A DNA stretch of 64,000 bases from Rhizobacter sp. Root1221 (GTDB lineage Bacteria > Pseudomonadota > Gammaproteobacteria > Burkholderiales > Burkholderiaceae_C), in NCBI RefSeq assembly GCF_001425785.1, contig NZ_LMDI01000034.1:226665-290664 (forward strand). The letters are read 5' to 3'. A program made the translations under genes and the position numbers. Shown piece after piece: positions 33,181-41,897 of the stretch; within the stretch, counting starts at the first letter, position 1, and each line of letters begins with the position of its first letter. A model generated the notes under the pieces. It saw only the letters and a program-made list of their open reading frames with translations. It was not told the origin of the DNA and did no database searches.

Positions 33181-34983
33181 ATGCGACTGGCCGTCTTCCC
33201 GCAAGCCCTGACCGACCTGCGGGCCTTCGATGTGGCGCAGGCCATGCTCGACGGCTTCGACCGCCACTACCGCCTCTTCCGGCAGACCAGTGCCGACGCC
33301 AAGAAGCGCTTCGAGGAAGCCGACTGGCACGGCCAACAGCGCAGCCAGAGCGAACGCATCGAGTTCTACGACGTGCGGGTGGACGAGGCCGCCGAACGGC
33401 TGCAGACGGAGTTCAAGGTGAACGAGCTCAGCATGGAGGTGTGGCAGCAGGTCAAGCTGCACTACATCGGCCTGCTGACCAACCACCACCAGCCCGAGCT
33501 GGCCGAGACCTTCTTCAACTCGGTCACCACGAAGATCCTGCACCGCGCGTACTTCAAGAACGACTTCATCTTCGTCCGGCCCGCCATCTCCACCGAGTAC
33601 ATCGAGAACGACGAACCGGCGGCGCTGCCCACCTACCGCGCGTATTACCCGGACAAGGACCGCATGCACGACACGTGGGTGCGGGTGATCGGCAACTTCC
33701 AGCTGCAGCTCGAGTTCGAGGACATCCACCGCGACGTGCGCCACGTCGAGGAAGCCGTGGCCGCCGAGCTGGGCGACTTCCGCCCGCGCGCGAATTTCCA
33801 GTTCCAGGTGCTCAGCTCGCTGTTCTTCCGGAACAAGGGCGCCTACGTGGTGGGCAAGATCATCAACGGGTTCCGGGAAACGCCGTTCGCGTTGCCCATC
33901 CTGCATGCGCCGAGCGGCCTGCTCACCATCGACACCGCGCTGTTCGGCGAGGCCGACCTGCAGATGCTGTTCAGCTTCGCCCGCGCGTACTTCATGGTGA
34001 ACATGGAGATCCCGTCGGCGTACGTGCAGTTCCTGCGGTCGATGATGCCGCGCAAGCCGCGCACCGAGCTCTACAACACGCTCGGCCTGCAGAAACACGG
34101 CAAGAACCTCTTCTACCGCGACTTCCTCGCCCACCTGCGCCACAGCGGCGACATGTTCCGCATCGCCCCCGGCATCAAGGGCATGGTGATGCTCGTGTTC
34201 GACCTGCCGTCGTTCCCGTACGTGTTCAAGATCATCAAGGACTTCTACCCGCCGCAGAAGGACACCACGCGCGAGCAGATCAAGGGCAAGTACCTGCTCG
34301 TGAAGCAGCACGACCGCGTGGGCCGCATGGCCGACACGCTCGAATTCTCGAACGTGGCCTTCCCGCGCTCGCGGTTCGAGGACGAACTGGTCGCCGAACT
34401 GAAGCACTTCTGCCCGAGCCTGCTGGAGGAAGACGGCAACGACCTGGTCATCCGCCACGTGTACATCGAGCGGCGCATGATCCCGCTCAACATCTACCTC
34501 AAGGAGGCCTCGCCGAAGCAGATCGAACACGCGGTGGTGGAGTACGGCAACGCCATCAAGGACCTGGTTGCCGCCAACATCTTCCCCGGCGACATGTTGT
34601 GGAAGAACTTCGGTGTCACGCGTGACGGCAAGGTCGTGTTCTACGACTACGACGAGATCGAATACCTCACCCACTGCAACTTCCGCAAGGTGCCCACGCC
34701 TCGCAACGCGGAGGAGGAGATGTCCGCCGAGGTCTGGTACGCGGTGGGGCCGAAGGACGTGTTCCCCGAGACCTTCGAACCCTTCCTGCTCGGCAACCCC
34801 GACGTGCGCGACGTGTTCATGCGGCACCACGCCGACCTGCTGGACGCGGCGTTCTGGCAGGGCCACAAGGAGCGCATCCTGTCGGGCCACGTGCACGACG
34901 TCTTCCCGTACGACACCCGGCGCAGGTTCAAGAACCTCCGGCGTGCCCGCGAGGCCGCCGCCCAGGCCACCCTCGCCAAATGA
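33181..34983 (+). CDS. aceK: Isocitrate dehydrogenase kinase/phosphatase AceK
   Basis: AceK switches isocitrate dehydrogenase off and on, which sends isocitrate to the glyoxylate bypass during growth on acetate, fatty acids or leucine. The product has 600 residues (about 578 in enterobacteria). Conserved parts include the N-terminal regulatory helices ([26 protein letters not shown]), the nucleotide region ([20 protein letters not shown]) and the catalytic loop [31 protein letters not shown]. The gene directly follows the carbonic anhydrase gene. Presence near thiolase and mvaB suits a bacterium that lives on acetyl-CoA-yielding substrates. Confidence 0.96.
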   Translation: MRLAVFPQALTDLRAFDVAQAMLDGFDRHYRLFRQTSADAKKRFEEADWHGQQRSQSERIEFYDVRVDEAAERLQTEFKVNELSMEVWQQVKLHYIGLLTNHHQPELAETFFNSVTTKILHRAYFKNDFIFVRPAISTEYIENDEPAALPTYRAYYPDKDRMHDTWVRVIGNFQLQLEFEDIHRDVRHVEEAVAAELGDFRPRANFQFQVLSSLFFRNKGAYVVGKIINGFRETPFALPILHAPSGLLTIDTALFGEADLQMLFSFARAYFMVNMEIPSAYVQFLRSMMPRKPRTELYNTLGLQKHGKNLFYRDFLAHLRHSGDMFRIAPGIKGMVMLVFDLPSFPYVFKIIKDFYPPQKDTTREQIKGKYLLVKQHDRVGRMADTLEFSNVAFPRSRFEDELVAELKHFCPSLLEEDGNDLVIRHVYIERRMIPLNIYLKEASPKQIEHAVVEYGNAIKDLVAANIFPGDMLWKNFGVTRDGKVVFYDYDEIEYLTHCNFRKVPTPRNAEEEMSAEVWYAVGPKDVFPETFEPFLLGNPDVRDVFMRHHADLLDAAFWQGHKERILSGHVHDVFPYDTRRRFKNLRRAREAAAQATLAK

Positions 34984-34996
34984 CGGCGGGGCCGGC

Positions 34997-35482
34997 ATGA
35001 CCGTCCATGAGATCCTCGAGCTGGCGAGTTTCCTGGTCACGGTGATCGGCCTGCCGTTTGCCATCGGCGCCTTCCTCGTCGAACAGCGCCGCGAGCGGGA
35101 GAACGAGGAAGAGGAGGGCTACCAGCTGCTCTCCGACGCCTACAACGACTTCCTGAAGATCGTGCTGGCCAATGCGGACCTGCGCCTGCGCAGCACGTCC
35201 GCGCTGCCCGACCCCACCCCCGAGCAGAACGAACGGCGGCTCGTGATCTTCGACATGCTGATTTCCCTGTTCGAGCGCGCGTACCTTGTGGGGTACAAAC
35301 CCGAGATGAGCCCCACGGAACAGCGGCGCTGGAATTCGTGGGACGACTACATGCGCGAGTGGCTCCGCCGCGACGACTTCTTCAACGCGATGCCCATGCT
35401 GCTGCGTGGTGAGGACCCCGAATTCCAGGCCTACATCAAGGCGCTGGCCCAGGACGAACGCGGCACGATGCTGCTGCTGTGA
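34997..35482 (+). CDS. Membrane-anchored helical protein, unknown
   Basis: The 161-residue product has one N-terminal membrane helix (LASFLVTVIGLPFAIGAFLV) followed by a highly charged stretch (EQRRERENEEEEGYQLL) and a helical cytoplasmic domain with RLVIFDMLISLFERAYLVGY and a tryptophan-rich end (RRWNSWDDYMREWLRRDDFF). I do not recognise a family with certainty. It lies 13 bases after aceK and 18 before the thiolase gene in the same direction, so it is likely part of that transcript. Confidence 0.72.
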   Translation: MTVHEILELASFLVTVIGLPFAIGAFLVEQRRERENEEEEGYQLLSDAYNDFLKIVLANADLRLRSTSALPDPTPEQNERRLVIFDMLISLFERAYLVGYKPEMSPTEQRRWNSWDDYMREWLRRDDFFNAMPMLLRGEDPEFQAYIKALAQDERGTMLLL

Positions 35483-35500
35483 AGGATGAAGGAGATGGCC

Positions 35501-36691
35501 ATGAACGACCCCATCGTGATCGCGTCCGCTGCACGCACGCCCATCGGCGGCCTGCTCGGCGATTTTTCCGCCATGCCCGCCCACGAGCTGGGGGCCATCG
35601 CCATCCGCAACGCGGTGGCACGTGCCGGCATCCAGGGCGCCTCGGTCGACGAGGTGCTGATGGGCAACTGCCTGATGGCCGGCCAGGGCCAGGCGCCGGC
35701 GCGGCAGGCCGCGCTCGGGGCCGGGTTGCCGCAGTCGGCGGGTGCCGTCACGTTGTCGAAGATGTGCGGCTCAGGCATGCGCGCCGTGATGTTCGGACAC
35801 GACATGCTCGCCGCCGGCAGCGCCCAGGTGGTGGTGGCCGGGGGCATGGAAAGCATGAGCAACGCCCCGCACCTCGTGTTCGCGCGCAAGGGTGTGCGCT
35901 ACGGCGGTGCGCAGATGTTCGACCACATGGCCCTCGACGGCCTGGAGGACGCCTACGACCGCACCCCCACCGGAGGCCGCGCGATGGGTGTGTACGCCGA
36001 GGAATGCGCCGCGCAGTTCGGTTTCTCGCGCGAGGCGCAGGACCACTACGCCATCGCGTCCACGCAGCGCGCGAAGGCCGCCAACGAGGACGGCAGCTTC
36101 GACTGGGAGATGGCGCTCGTGTTGCAGAAGGTGCGCGGCGGCGAGAACGTCATCAAGTGGGACGAGCAGCCGTTCAAGGCCCGCCTCGACAAGATCCCCA
36201 CGCTGAAACCCGCCTTCAAGGCCGACGGCACCATCACCGCCGCCAACGCCTCCAGCATCTCCGACGGTGCGGCCGCGCTGGTGCTGATGCGCGAAAGCAC
36301 CGCGGTCCAGCTCGGGGCCACGCCGCTCGCGCGCATCGTGGGCCATGCGGTGCATGCCCAGGCGCCCAACCTCTTCACCACCGCCCCGGCCGGGGCCATC
36401 CACAAGGTGCTCACCAAGGCTGGCTGGGCCCCGCGAGACGTGGACCTGTGGGAAATCAACGAGGCCTTCGCGGTGGTGGCCATGGCTGCCATGCGCGAGT
36501 ACCAGTTGCCACACGAGATCGTCAACGTGCACGGTGGGGCGTGTGCGCTCGGCCACCCCATCGGCGCCAGTGGCGCGCGCATCATCGTCACGCTGCTCGG
36601 AGCGCTGCGCAAGCTGCGCCGCCGCCGCGGCGTGGCCGCACTGTGCATTGGCGGTGGTGAAGCCACCGCGCTCGCGCTGGAGATGGTGTGA
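35501..36691 (+). CDS. Acetyl-CoA acetyltransferase (thiolase)
   Basis: I take ATG 35501 because GGAG sits a few bases upstream; two earlier in-frame ATGs are less well placed. The 396-residue enzyme joins two acetyl-CoA to acetoacetyl-CoA or cleaves 3-ketoacyl-CoA. The nucleophile is Cys89 (LSKMCGSGM), the general-base histidine is in NEAFAVV-type context and in GGACALGHPIGASG, and the second cysteine in LCIGGGEA. It suits the end of leucine or beta-hydroxybutyrate breakdown. Its stop overlaps the GTG of the SDR gene by four bases. Confidence 0.93.
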   Translation: MNDPIVIASAARTPIGGLLGDFSAMPAHELGAIAIRNAVARAGIQGASVDEVLMGNCLMAGQGQAPARQAALGAGLPQSAGAVTLSKMCGSGMRAVMFGHDMLAAGSAQVVVAGGMESMSNAPHLVFARKGVRYGGAQMFDHMALDGLEDAYDRTPTGGRAMGVYAEECAAQFGFSREAQDHYAIASTQRAKAANEDGSFDWEMALVLQKVRGGENVIKWDEQPFKARLDKIPTLKPAFKADGTITAANASSISDGAAALVLMRESTAVQLGATPLARIVGHAVHAQAPNLFTTAPAGAIHKVLTKAGWAPRDVDLWEINEAFAVVAMAAMREYQLPHEIVNVHGGACALGHPIGASGARIIVTLLGALRKLRRRRGVAALCIGGGEATALALEMV

Positions 36692-37362
36692 AGCGGCAGA
36701 ACGTCCTCGTCGTCGGCGCGTCGCGCGGCATCGGGCTCGAATTCGTGCGCCAGTACCGGGCCGACGGCGCCCGGGTGGTGGCCACGGCGCGCAGCGACGA
36801 AGGCCTCGCCGCGATCGAGGCGCTGGGCGCCCGGGCGCTGAGGCTCGACGTGGCGCGGCTCGACAGCACCGCGGGCCTGGCCTGGCAACTCGACGGCGAG
36901 TCGTTCGACACCGCCATCGTGTGTGCCGGGGTGTTCGGCCCGCGCCTGCCGGGCCTGCAGGCCCCCACGGAAGCCCAGTTCGACACGGTGATGCACACCA
37001 ACGTGCTCGGGCCCATGCGGGTCATTCCGCAGTTCGTCGATTCGCTCACACCTGGCGCGCGCCTCGTGGTGCTGTCGTCGCGCCTCGGGTCCATCGGCGC
37101 ACGCACCCACGCCGACGGCGGCCTGTACCGCGCATCGAAGGCCGCGCTCAACTCGGTGCTCAAGGACACGGCCATCTCGCTCGGCGACCAGGCCGTCTGC
37201 GTGGCGCTCCACCCGGGCTGGGTGCAGACCGACATGGGCGGGGCGGGCGCCGACCTCACGGTGGAGCACAGTGTCACCACGATGCGGTCGACCATCGCCG
37301 ACTTGGTCCCGAGCCACAGCGGGCATTTCCTCGACCACGACGGCACGCCAATACCGTGGTGA
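36688..37362 (+). CDS. Short-chain dehydrogenase/reductase
   Basis: This 224-residue SDR starts at GTG inside the thiolase stop (GTGTGA). The dinucleotide loop is VVGASRGIG near residues 8-16, followed by ATARSDEGL, which with an arginine after the second strand suggests NADPH. The catalytic serine is in VVLSSRLGSIG and the YxxxK in LYRASKAAL. It resembles the carbonyl-reductase-like, CsgA-type SDRs. The substrate is unknown. It is coupled to the thiolase gene by overlap. Confidence 0.88.
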   Translation: MKRQNVLVVGASRGIGLEFVRQYRADGARVVATARSDEGLAAIEALGARALRLDVARLDSTAGLAWQLDGESFDTAIVCAGVFGPRLPGLQAPTEAQFDTVMHTNVLGPMRVIPQFVDSLTPGARLVVLSSRLGSIGARTHADGGLYRASKAALNSVLKDTAISLGDQAVCVALHPGWVQTDMGGAGADLTVEHSVTTMRSTIADLVPSHSGHFLDHDGTPIPW

Positions 37363-37483
37363 AAAGCGTCGACTAAGCGAGCGCAGCGACGCGCCCCATC
37401 AAGCCACCCGCGAGGACCGGCTTTGCCGGCCGACCCGGGGTCGCCCCATGGGGCAGGAGGCGATAGCCGACTGGGGGGCCGAT
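37363..37483. repeat. GC-rich intergenic repeat, copy B (inverted)
   Basis: The gap between two convergent genes holds a copy of the repeat family in opposite orientation to copy A. The exact shared core is ATCAAGCCACCCGCGAG (37398-37414), the reverse complement of 23117-23133. A GACCGGCTTTGCCGGCC hairpin and a CCCCATGGGG palindrome (37444-37453) replace the long C/G stems of copy A. Confidence 0.75.
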
Positions 37484-37870
37484 TTAACGCGTGAGGCGCT
37501 GCGCGAAGTTCTTCAACCAGCGCGTGCGCGGGTTGGGTTGGGTGGGCAGGTCGGCGGGTTCCGAGATGCCGAAGCCGGAGGTGTCCTGGCCCCAGGCGGC
37601 GTCTTGCGGCGCGGCATGGGCCTTCGCGGGCTTGGCCTTGGGCTTCGACAGCGACGACGAGTCCGCGAGGCGGGCCACTTCGCTGGCGACGAAGAACTGG
37701 TTCGCGAGGGCCACCAGCTCGGCGTTGCCGGAGGCCTGGCACACGTACAGCACTTCGCGTGCTTCTGCCGGGTCGTTCAGCATGGCTGCCACATCGATGC
37801 CTTCACCGAGCATGCCCTTGAGGGCGTAGTGGATGCGGGCGGCGATGCGCAGTTGAGCAGGGCTTGACAC
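37484..37870 (-). CDS. Conserved helical protein, unknown
   Basis: This 128-residue protein begins at a GTG. The first 70 residues are helical (LRIAARIHYALKGMLGEGIDVAAMLNDPAEAREVLYVCQASGNAELVALANQFFVA), then a lysine/alanine/proline linker (SKPKAKPAKAHAAPQDA) and a C-terminal tail with WGQDTSGFGISEPADLPTQPN. It has no signal, membrane segment or known motif. It is monocistronic and divergent from mvaB, whose start lies 104 bases away. The fold suggests a protein-interaction role, but nothing more can be said. Confidence 0.7.
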   Translation of the reverse strand: MSSPAQLRIAARIHYALKGMLGEGIDVAAMLNDPAEAREVLYVCQASGNAELVALANQFFVASEVARLADSSSLSKPKAKPAKAHAAPQDAAWGQDTSGFGISEPADLPTQPNPRTRWLKNFAQRLTR

Positions 37871-37974
37871 GTTGGTTTCCTGGCGAGTTCAGGTATCTTC
37901 CTCCCATGCACACGCAGCAGATACCCCCTGGAAGAGGGTTTGGCCCCGCGTGTGACCAAAGTGAGGAATAAGTC

Positions 37975-38892
37975 ATGGCATTTCCCGAGCGCGTCACGCT
38001 CGTCGACGTGGGGCCCCGCGATGGGCTGCAAAACGAGTCCCGGCCTGTGGATACGGCCCACAAGGTGGCGCTGGTGCACCACCTGCAGGCATCGGGCCTG
38101 CGCGAGATCGAGGTCACCAGTTTCGTGAGCCCGAAGTGGGTGCCCCAGATGGCCGACAACGCCGCCGTGATGGCCGCCATCGCGCGTCCTGAGGGCGTGC
38201 GGCATTCGGTGCTCACGCCGAACCTGAAAGGGTTCGAGGCCGCGCTCGTGTCGCGGCCCGACGAGGTCGTCGTGTTCGCCGCGGCCACCGAGGCGTTCAG
38301 CCAGCGCAACATCAACTGCAGCATCGAAGAGAGCTTCGAGCGCTTCCGCCCCGTGGTGGCCGAGGCGCACCGCCATGGCATCAAGGTGCGTGGCGCGGTG
38401 TCGTGTGCGCTCGGTTGCCCGTACCAGGGGGACGTGTCGGCCGACGAGGTGGAGCGTGTGGTGCGGCTGATGAAGCACGCGGGCGTGGACCACTGCGGCA
38501 TCGCCGACACCATCGGCACCGGCACGCCGGCCAAGGTGCAGGCGGCGATGGCGCGTGCGCTGAAGCACTACCCGCTCGCCGAGGTCAGTGGCCATTTCCA
38601 CGACACCTACGGCCAGGCGCTGTCGAACGTCTATGCCAGCCTCGAGATGGGCATCGCCACGTTCGATGCCAGCGTGGGCGGGCTCGGCGGCTGCCCGTAC
38701 GCGAAGGGCGCCACCGGCAACGTGGCCACGGAGGACGTGCTGTACCTGCTGAACGGCCTGGGCATCGAGACCGGCATCGACATCGAACGGCTCGTCGACG
38801 CGGCCGCGGCCATCGCGGCGGCGCTGGGCCGGCCGGTGTCGTCGCGCGTGGGCAAGGCGCTGCTCGCGCGCCGCGGGAGGGCCGAATCATGA
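37975..38892 (+). CDS. mvaB: Hydroxymethylglutaryl-CoA lyase
   Basis: This is a 305-residue TIM-barrel enzyme that splits HMG-CoA into acetoacetate and acetyl-CoA in leucine degradation. The barrel starts with VTLVDVGPRDGLQNE, a metal-binding His-x-His is in GHFHDTYGQALSN, and the signature with the catalytic cysteine is GGLGGCPYAKGATGNVATEDV. It lies near thiolase, carbonic anhydrase and aceK, all expected when leucine or isovalerate is the carbon source. Its stop overlaps the following ATG by four bases. Confidence 0.95.
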   Translation: MAFPERVTLVDVGPRDGLQNESRPVDTAHKVALVHHLQASGLREIEVTSFVSPKWVPQMADNAAVMAAIARPEGVRHSVLTPNLKGFEAALVSRPDEVVVFAAATEAFSQRNINCSIEESFERFRPVVAEAHRHGIKVRGAVSCALGCPYQGDVSADEVERVVRLMKHAGVDHCGIADTIGTGTPAKVQAAMARALKHYPLAEVSGHFHDTYGQALSNVYASLEMGIATFDASVGGLGGCPYAKGATGNVATEDVLYLLNGLGIETGIDIERLVDAAAAIAAALGRPVSSRVGKALLARRGRAES

Positions 38893-39542
38893 ACGACGGT
38901 TTCGAACGCGTCACCGATTGGTTGGAGGCCCATGGCCACGTGCACAAGCCCATCGCGCTGCCGGTCGCTGCACGCACCGCACGCGAGGCGGCCGACGGGC
39001 TGGGGGTGCAACTCGGGCAGATCGCCAAGAGCGTGATCTTCCGCCGCGTGGCCGATGACGCCGCGGTGCTCGTGGTCACCTCGGGCGACCAGCGGGTCGA
39101 CGAACACAAGGTGTCGGCCATCACCGGCCCGCTGGGCCGTGCCGATGCCGCGTTCGTGAAGGAGCGCAGCGGCTTCTCGATCGGCGGTGTGTCGCCCGTC
39201 GCGCACCTGCACCGCCCCGTCACGCTGATCGACCGCGAGCTGTTCCGCTTCGACGTGGTGTGGGCCGCCGCGGGCCATCCGAACGGCGTGTTCGCCGTGG
39301 CGCCGCAACAGCTGGCAGCGATGACCGACGCGCCGGTGGCCGACGTGGTGCAGTCCGTGATGTCGCCATGCACCGACGTCTGCAAGATCGACCCCGGGTC
39401 CGGGCTGTGCCGCGGCTGCTACCGGATGCGAGACGAGATCGCCTCGTGGTCGAAGATCGATGACCACGCGCGGCGCGCGCTGCTGGTGGTGCTCGACACC
39501 CGCAAGCGCGAGCACCCCGGCTTCCCGCCGCTGCCCGCATGA
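38889..39542 (+). CDS. YbaK/prolyl-tRNA deacylase fused to DUF1289
   Basis: The 217-residue product has two parts. Residues 1-155 are a YbaK-type trans-editing domain (FERVTDWLEAHG, QIAKSVIFR, VVTSGDQRVDEHKVSA, GGVSPVAHL) that hydrolyses mischarged aminoacyl-tRNA. Residues 160-217 are a DUF1289 domain with four cysteines (SPCTDVCKIDPGSGLCRGCYR), likely zinc- or cluster-binding, then the helix DEIASWSKIDDHARRALL. The two are usually separate small genes. There is no stop, gap or frame change between them. It sits in a four-base-overlap chain with mvaB and the next gene. Confidence 0.88.
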   Translation: MNDGFERVTDWLEAHGHVHKPIALPVAARTAREAADGLGVQLGQIAKSVIFRRVADDAAVLVVTSGDQRVDEHKVSAITGPLGRADAAFVKERSGFSIGGVSPVAHLHRPVTLIDRELFRFDVVWAAAGHPNGVFAVAPQQLAAMTDAPVADVVQSVMSPCTDVCKIDPGSGLCRGCYRMRDEIASWSKIDDHARRALLVVLDTRKREHPGFPPLPA

Positions 39543-39919
39543 TCGCGCTGTCGTTCGAGTTCGACCTGGCCACACCCGGCACGCTCGCGCTGTTCGAGCA
39601 GCTGCCGCAGGCGATGGCAGGCCGTTCGGTGGTGATCGACTACCGCCCCGTGGCCCCGCCCGCGGGCCATGCCGCCGAGCCGTGGGTGCGGCTGCTGGTG
39701 GCGTGTGGCGCCGGGCGGTGGGCGTGCCAGCAAGTGCTGCACCAATGGACCACCGGGTCGCCCGAGGCCGTGGGCGCCATGCTCGCGCCCCGCGGCAACC
39801 CGGCCGCCGTGGTGCCCCCGGCCGCCGGCGGGCCGCTGCCCGCCGTGGTGTGGGGCGACCAGCGATTCGCCGGCCCCGACGCCATCAACCGCCTGCTGGC
39901 TGCGCTCCCTGCGGCGTGA
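39539..39919 (+). CDS. Uncharacterised protein, possibly thioredoxin-fold fragment
   Basis: This 126-residue protein starts by a four-base overlap with the YbaK fusion. It begins LSFEFDLATPGTLALFEQLPQ and has VVIDYRPVAPP, a CGAGRWACQQVL stretch and a C-terminal LPAVVWGDQRFAGPDAINRLLAAL. The opening and the ending (a strand, then helix with a glycine-aspartate turn) resemble the DsbA/2-hydroxychromene-2-carboxylate isomerase family, whose members are about 200 residues, so this would be a shortened version lacking most of the helical insert. That likeness is weak. Its end overlaps the convergent gene by 35 bases. Confidence 0.68.
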   Translation: MIALSFEFDLATPGTLALFEQLPQAMAGRSVVIDYRPVAPPAGHAAEPWVRLLVACGAGRWACQQVLHQWTTGSPEAVGAMLAPRGNPAAVVPPAAGGPLPAVVWGDQRFAGPDAINRLLAALPAA

Positions 39920-40295
39920 CGGCCTCGCGCCGTTCGGCGTGGAACACCTTCGCGAGCACCTGCCATCGGCCGCCGAGCTTCACGCAGGTCAGCAGGTCGA
40001 TGAAGTGCCGCGGTGCGATCGCACACTCGACCCGCGCGATCGCGGTCACCGGCCCGGCGAACGCGATCGACACGATGCGGTCCTCGCGCGGCTCGCCCTT
40101 CGAGGCCGGCGACGGGCGGCGGTCCACCACGGGGAAGTACTCGGCCATCGACCACTGCAGCAGCGTGCCGTCGCTCACCGTGGCGTACATCGCCTGCGGG
40201 TGGAACACCTGCGAGAGGATCGCGGTGTCGCTGTGGTGGAGACCGTCGAAGTAGTCCTCCAGCAGTGCCACCACCGCGTCGAACCGGGCGTCCAC
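39885..40295 (-). CDS. NTF2-like nuclear transport factor 2 family protein
   Basis: This 136-residue protein shows the NTF2-like cone fold: a helical start (FDAVVALLEDYFDGLHHSDTAILSQVFHPQAMYATV), a central hydrophobic strand (DRIVSIAFAGPVTAIARVECAI) and a final FIDLLTCVKLGGRWQVLAKVFHA pair of strands. It resembles the lumazine-binding-like group used as small enzymes or ligand pockets. Catalytic residues cannot be named. It follows the flavodoxin gene by four bases on the minus strand, so both are likely controlled by the divergent LysR gene. Confidence 0.82.
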   Translation of the reverse strand: MDARFDAVVALLEDYFDGLHHSDTAILSQVFHPQAMYATVSDGTLLQWSMAEYFPVVDRRPSPASKGEPREDRIVSIAFAGPVTAIARVECAIAPRHFIDLLTCVKLGGRWQVLAKVFHAERREAVTPQGAQPAGG

Positions 40296-40299
40296 GGCG

Positions 40300-40866
40300 T
40301 CAGTCCCGCGGTGCCAGCCGGCGTGCGGCCGCGGCCACGCGCTCGCCGAAGAGCCGCGCGGTGCGCAGGTCCCCCGGCACCATCTCGTCCACCGTCGCGT
40401 CGGCCGGCGTGGCGGCGGCGAGGCCGGCGAACGACGCGAGCGCGTTGACGTCGTCGCGCGTCGAGGCCTTCACGTTGGCCGGCATCATGCCGGTGCCCAC
40501 CCAGAGCATGCCGTGCTGCTGCGACATCGTGAACAGCGCGGAGAGGGTGCCGTGCTTGTCGCCGTTGATGCCGGAGGAGTTCGTGAACCCCGCGGCGAGC
40601 TTGTCCTTCCAGCGCTGGGCCGCCCAGGCCGCCGACGTGGCGTCGAGGAACCGCTTGAACTGCCAGCTCGCGGTGCCCATGTACGTGGGCGAGCCGAACA
40701 CGATCGCGTCGGCCTCGTCGAGCTGCCGCCACGCGGCCTCGGGCAGCTGGCCGTGCTCGTCGACCGCGAGCAGCGTGCCGCCGCTGCCCTCCGCCACCTC
40801 CCGGGCGAGGCGGCCGGTGTGGCCGTAGCCGCTGTGGTAGACGATGGCGATGCGGGGTGTGGTCAT
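40300..40866 (-). CDS. Flavodoxin/NAD(P)H:quinone oxidoreductase-like protein
   Basis: The product has 188 residues with an FMN-binding flavodoxin fold: the phosphate loop VYHSGYGHTGRLA near residues 9-21, FGSPTYMGTASWQFKRFLD around the isoalloxazine site, and AAGFTNSSGINGDKHGT near the middle. This pattern matches WrbA-type and related NADPH-dependent FMN reductases that reduce quinones by two electrons. It is divergent from a LysR gene, with 104 bases between the starts, and is probably its target together with the NTF2-like gene. Confidence 0.88.
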   Translation of the reverse strand: MTTPRIAIVYHSGYGHTGRLAREVAEGSGGTLLAVDEHGQLPEAAWRQLDEADAIVFGSPTYMGTASWQFKRFLDATSAAWAAQRWKDKLAAGFTNSSGINGDKHGTLSALFTMSQQHGMLWVGTGMMPANVKASTRDDVNALASFAGLAAATPADATVDEMVPGDLRTARLFGERVAAAARRLAPRD

Positions 40867-40918
40867 GCTGAACTCCGTGGGGTGAAGGGAATGGGCAGAC
40901 TGTATTGATGACGTCTCA

Positions 40919-40931
40919 TGACATAAAGTCA
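40919..40931. promoter_or_regulatory. Possible LysR operator
   Basis: TGAC-ATAAA-GTCA is a perfect interrupted palindrome in the divergent flavodoxin/LysR promoter region, directly after ATGACGTCTCAT. LysR proteins bind short interrupted dyads in this position. Arms are only four bases, so the call is weak. Confidence 0.3.
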
Positions 40932-40970
40932 CCCCATATCACTTCATTTGTTCAGCGAGGTAATGAATCG

Positions 40971-41897
40971 ATGGCCCGCCATTTCGACGACGTGATGCTC
41001 GGCAGCATCGAACTCTTCTGCCTGTCGGCCGAGCGCGGCAGCTTCACCGCGGCCGCCGCGGCGGCATCGCTCACGCCCGCGGCGGTCAGCCGCTCGATCG
41101 CCCGGCTCGAGGCGCGGCTCGGCGTGCGGCTGTTCACGCGCACCACGCGGCACGTGGCGCTCACCGCCGCGGGCGAGGCGTACTTCGCGCAGTGCCGCCA
41201 GGCGCTGAACCAGCTCGTCGAGGCCGAGCGGGCGGCCGGCGGCGCGCAGGCCGCACCGTCGGGCACCGTGCGCCTCAGCCTGCCCACGCCGTACGCCCAC
41301 CACCGCGTGCTGCCGCTGCTGCCCGCGTTCCGCGCGAAGCACCCGGGCATCCGGCTCGACGTGCACGTGGACAACCGCAACGTCGACTTCGCCGCGGAAG
41401 GCTTCGACCTCGCGCTGCGCGCCCGCGCGCTGCCCGACTCGGGGCTCGTCGCCCGCAAGCTCGAGGATGCCGGCCTGGTCGTGGTGGCCACGCCCGCCTA
41501 CCTGCGCCGCCATCGCATGCCCCGGACTCCCGCGGACCTGGCGGCACACGACTGCATCCGCTTCGCCCTGCCGAGCACCGGTCAGCCCATCGACTGGCAG
41601 TTCCGCGCCGACGGCGCCGACCTGGAGGTGCCGGTGGACGGCGGGATCCTGTGCGCGCAGGACGTGCTGGCCGCCGTCACGCTCGTGCGCCACGGCGGCG
41701 GCCTGCTCCAGACCTACCGTTTCATCGTCGAGGACGACCTCGCGCGCGGCACGCTCAAGGAGGTGCTCGCGCCGTACGCCGGGCGGTCCCGGCCCATGTC
41801 GCTGGTGTACCCCGCGCAGCGCCACATGCCGCTGCGGGTGCGGGTGCTGATCGACTATCTCGTCGCGCGGCTCAGCGGCGCAGGCGCACGAGCGTGA
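40971..41897 (+). CDS. LysR family transcriptional regulator
   Basis: The regulator is 308 residues from ATG 40971; an upstream in-frame ATG at 40908 would add a non-homologous leader that overlaps the operator region. N-terminal winged helix (FCLSAERGSFTAAAAAASLTPAAVSRSIARLEARLGVRLFTRTTR) and C-terminal effector domain (GTVRLSLPTPYAHHRVLPLLPAFRAKHPGIRLDV). It is similar in build to the LysR near 14.1 kb. It is divergent from flavodoxin and overlaps the convergent glycosidase gene by 26 bases. Confidence 0.88.
   Translation: MARHFDDVMLGSIELFCLSAERGSFTAAAAAASLTPAAVSRSIARLEARLGVRLFTRTTRHVALTAAGEAYFAQCRQALNQLVEAERAAGGAQAAPSGTVRLSLPTPYAHHRVLPLLPAFRAKHPGIRLDVHVDNRNVDFAAEGFDLALRARALPDSGLVARKLEDAGLVVVATPAYLRRHRMPRTPADLAAHDCIRFALPSTGQPIDWQFRADGADLEVPVDGGILCAQDVLAAVTLVRHGGGLLQTYRFIVEDDLARGTLKEVLAPYAGRSRPMSLVYPAQRHMPLRVRVLIDYLVARLSGAGARA

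Noticed and set aside
37905-37970. 21-codon frame upstream of mvaB as a leader peptide
   Set aside because: No ribosome site, no run of codons for one amino acid and no hairpin pair typical of attenuation.
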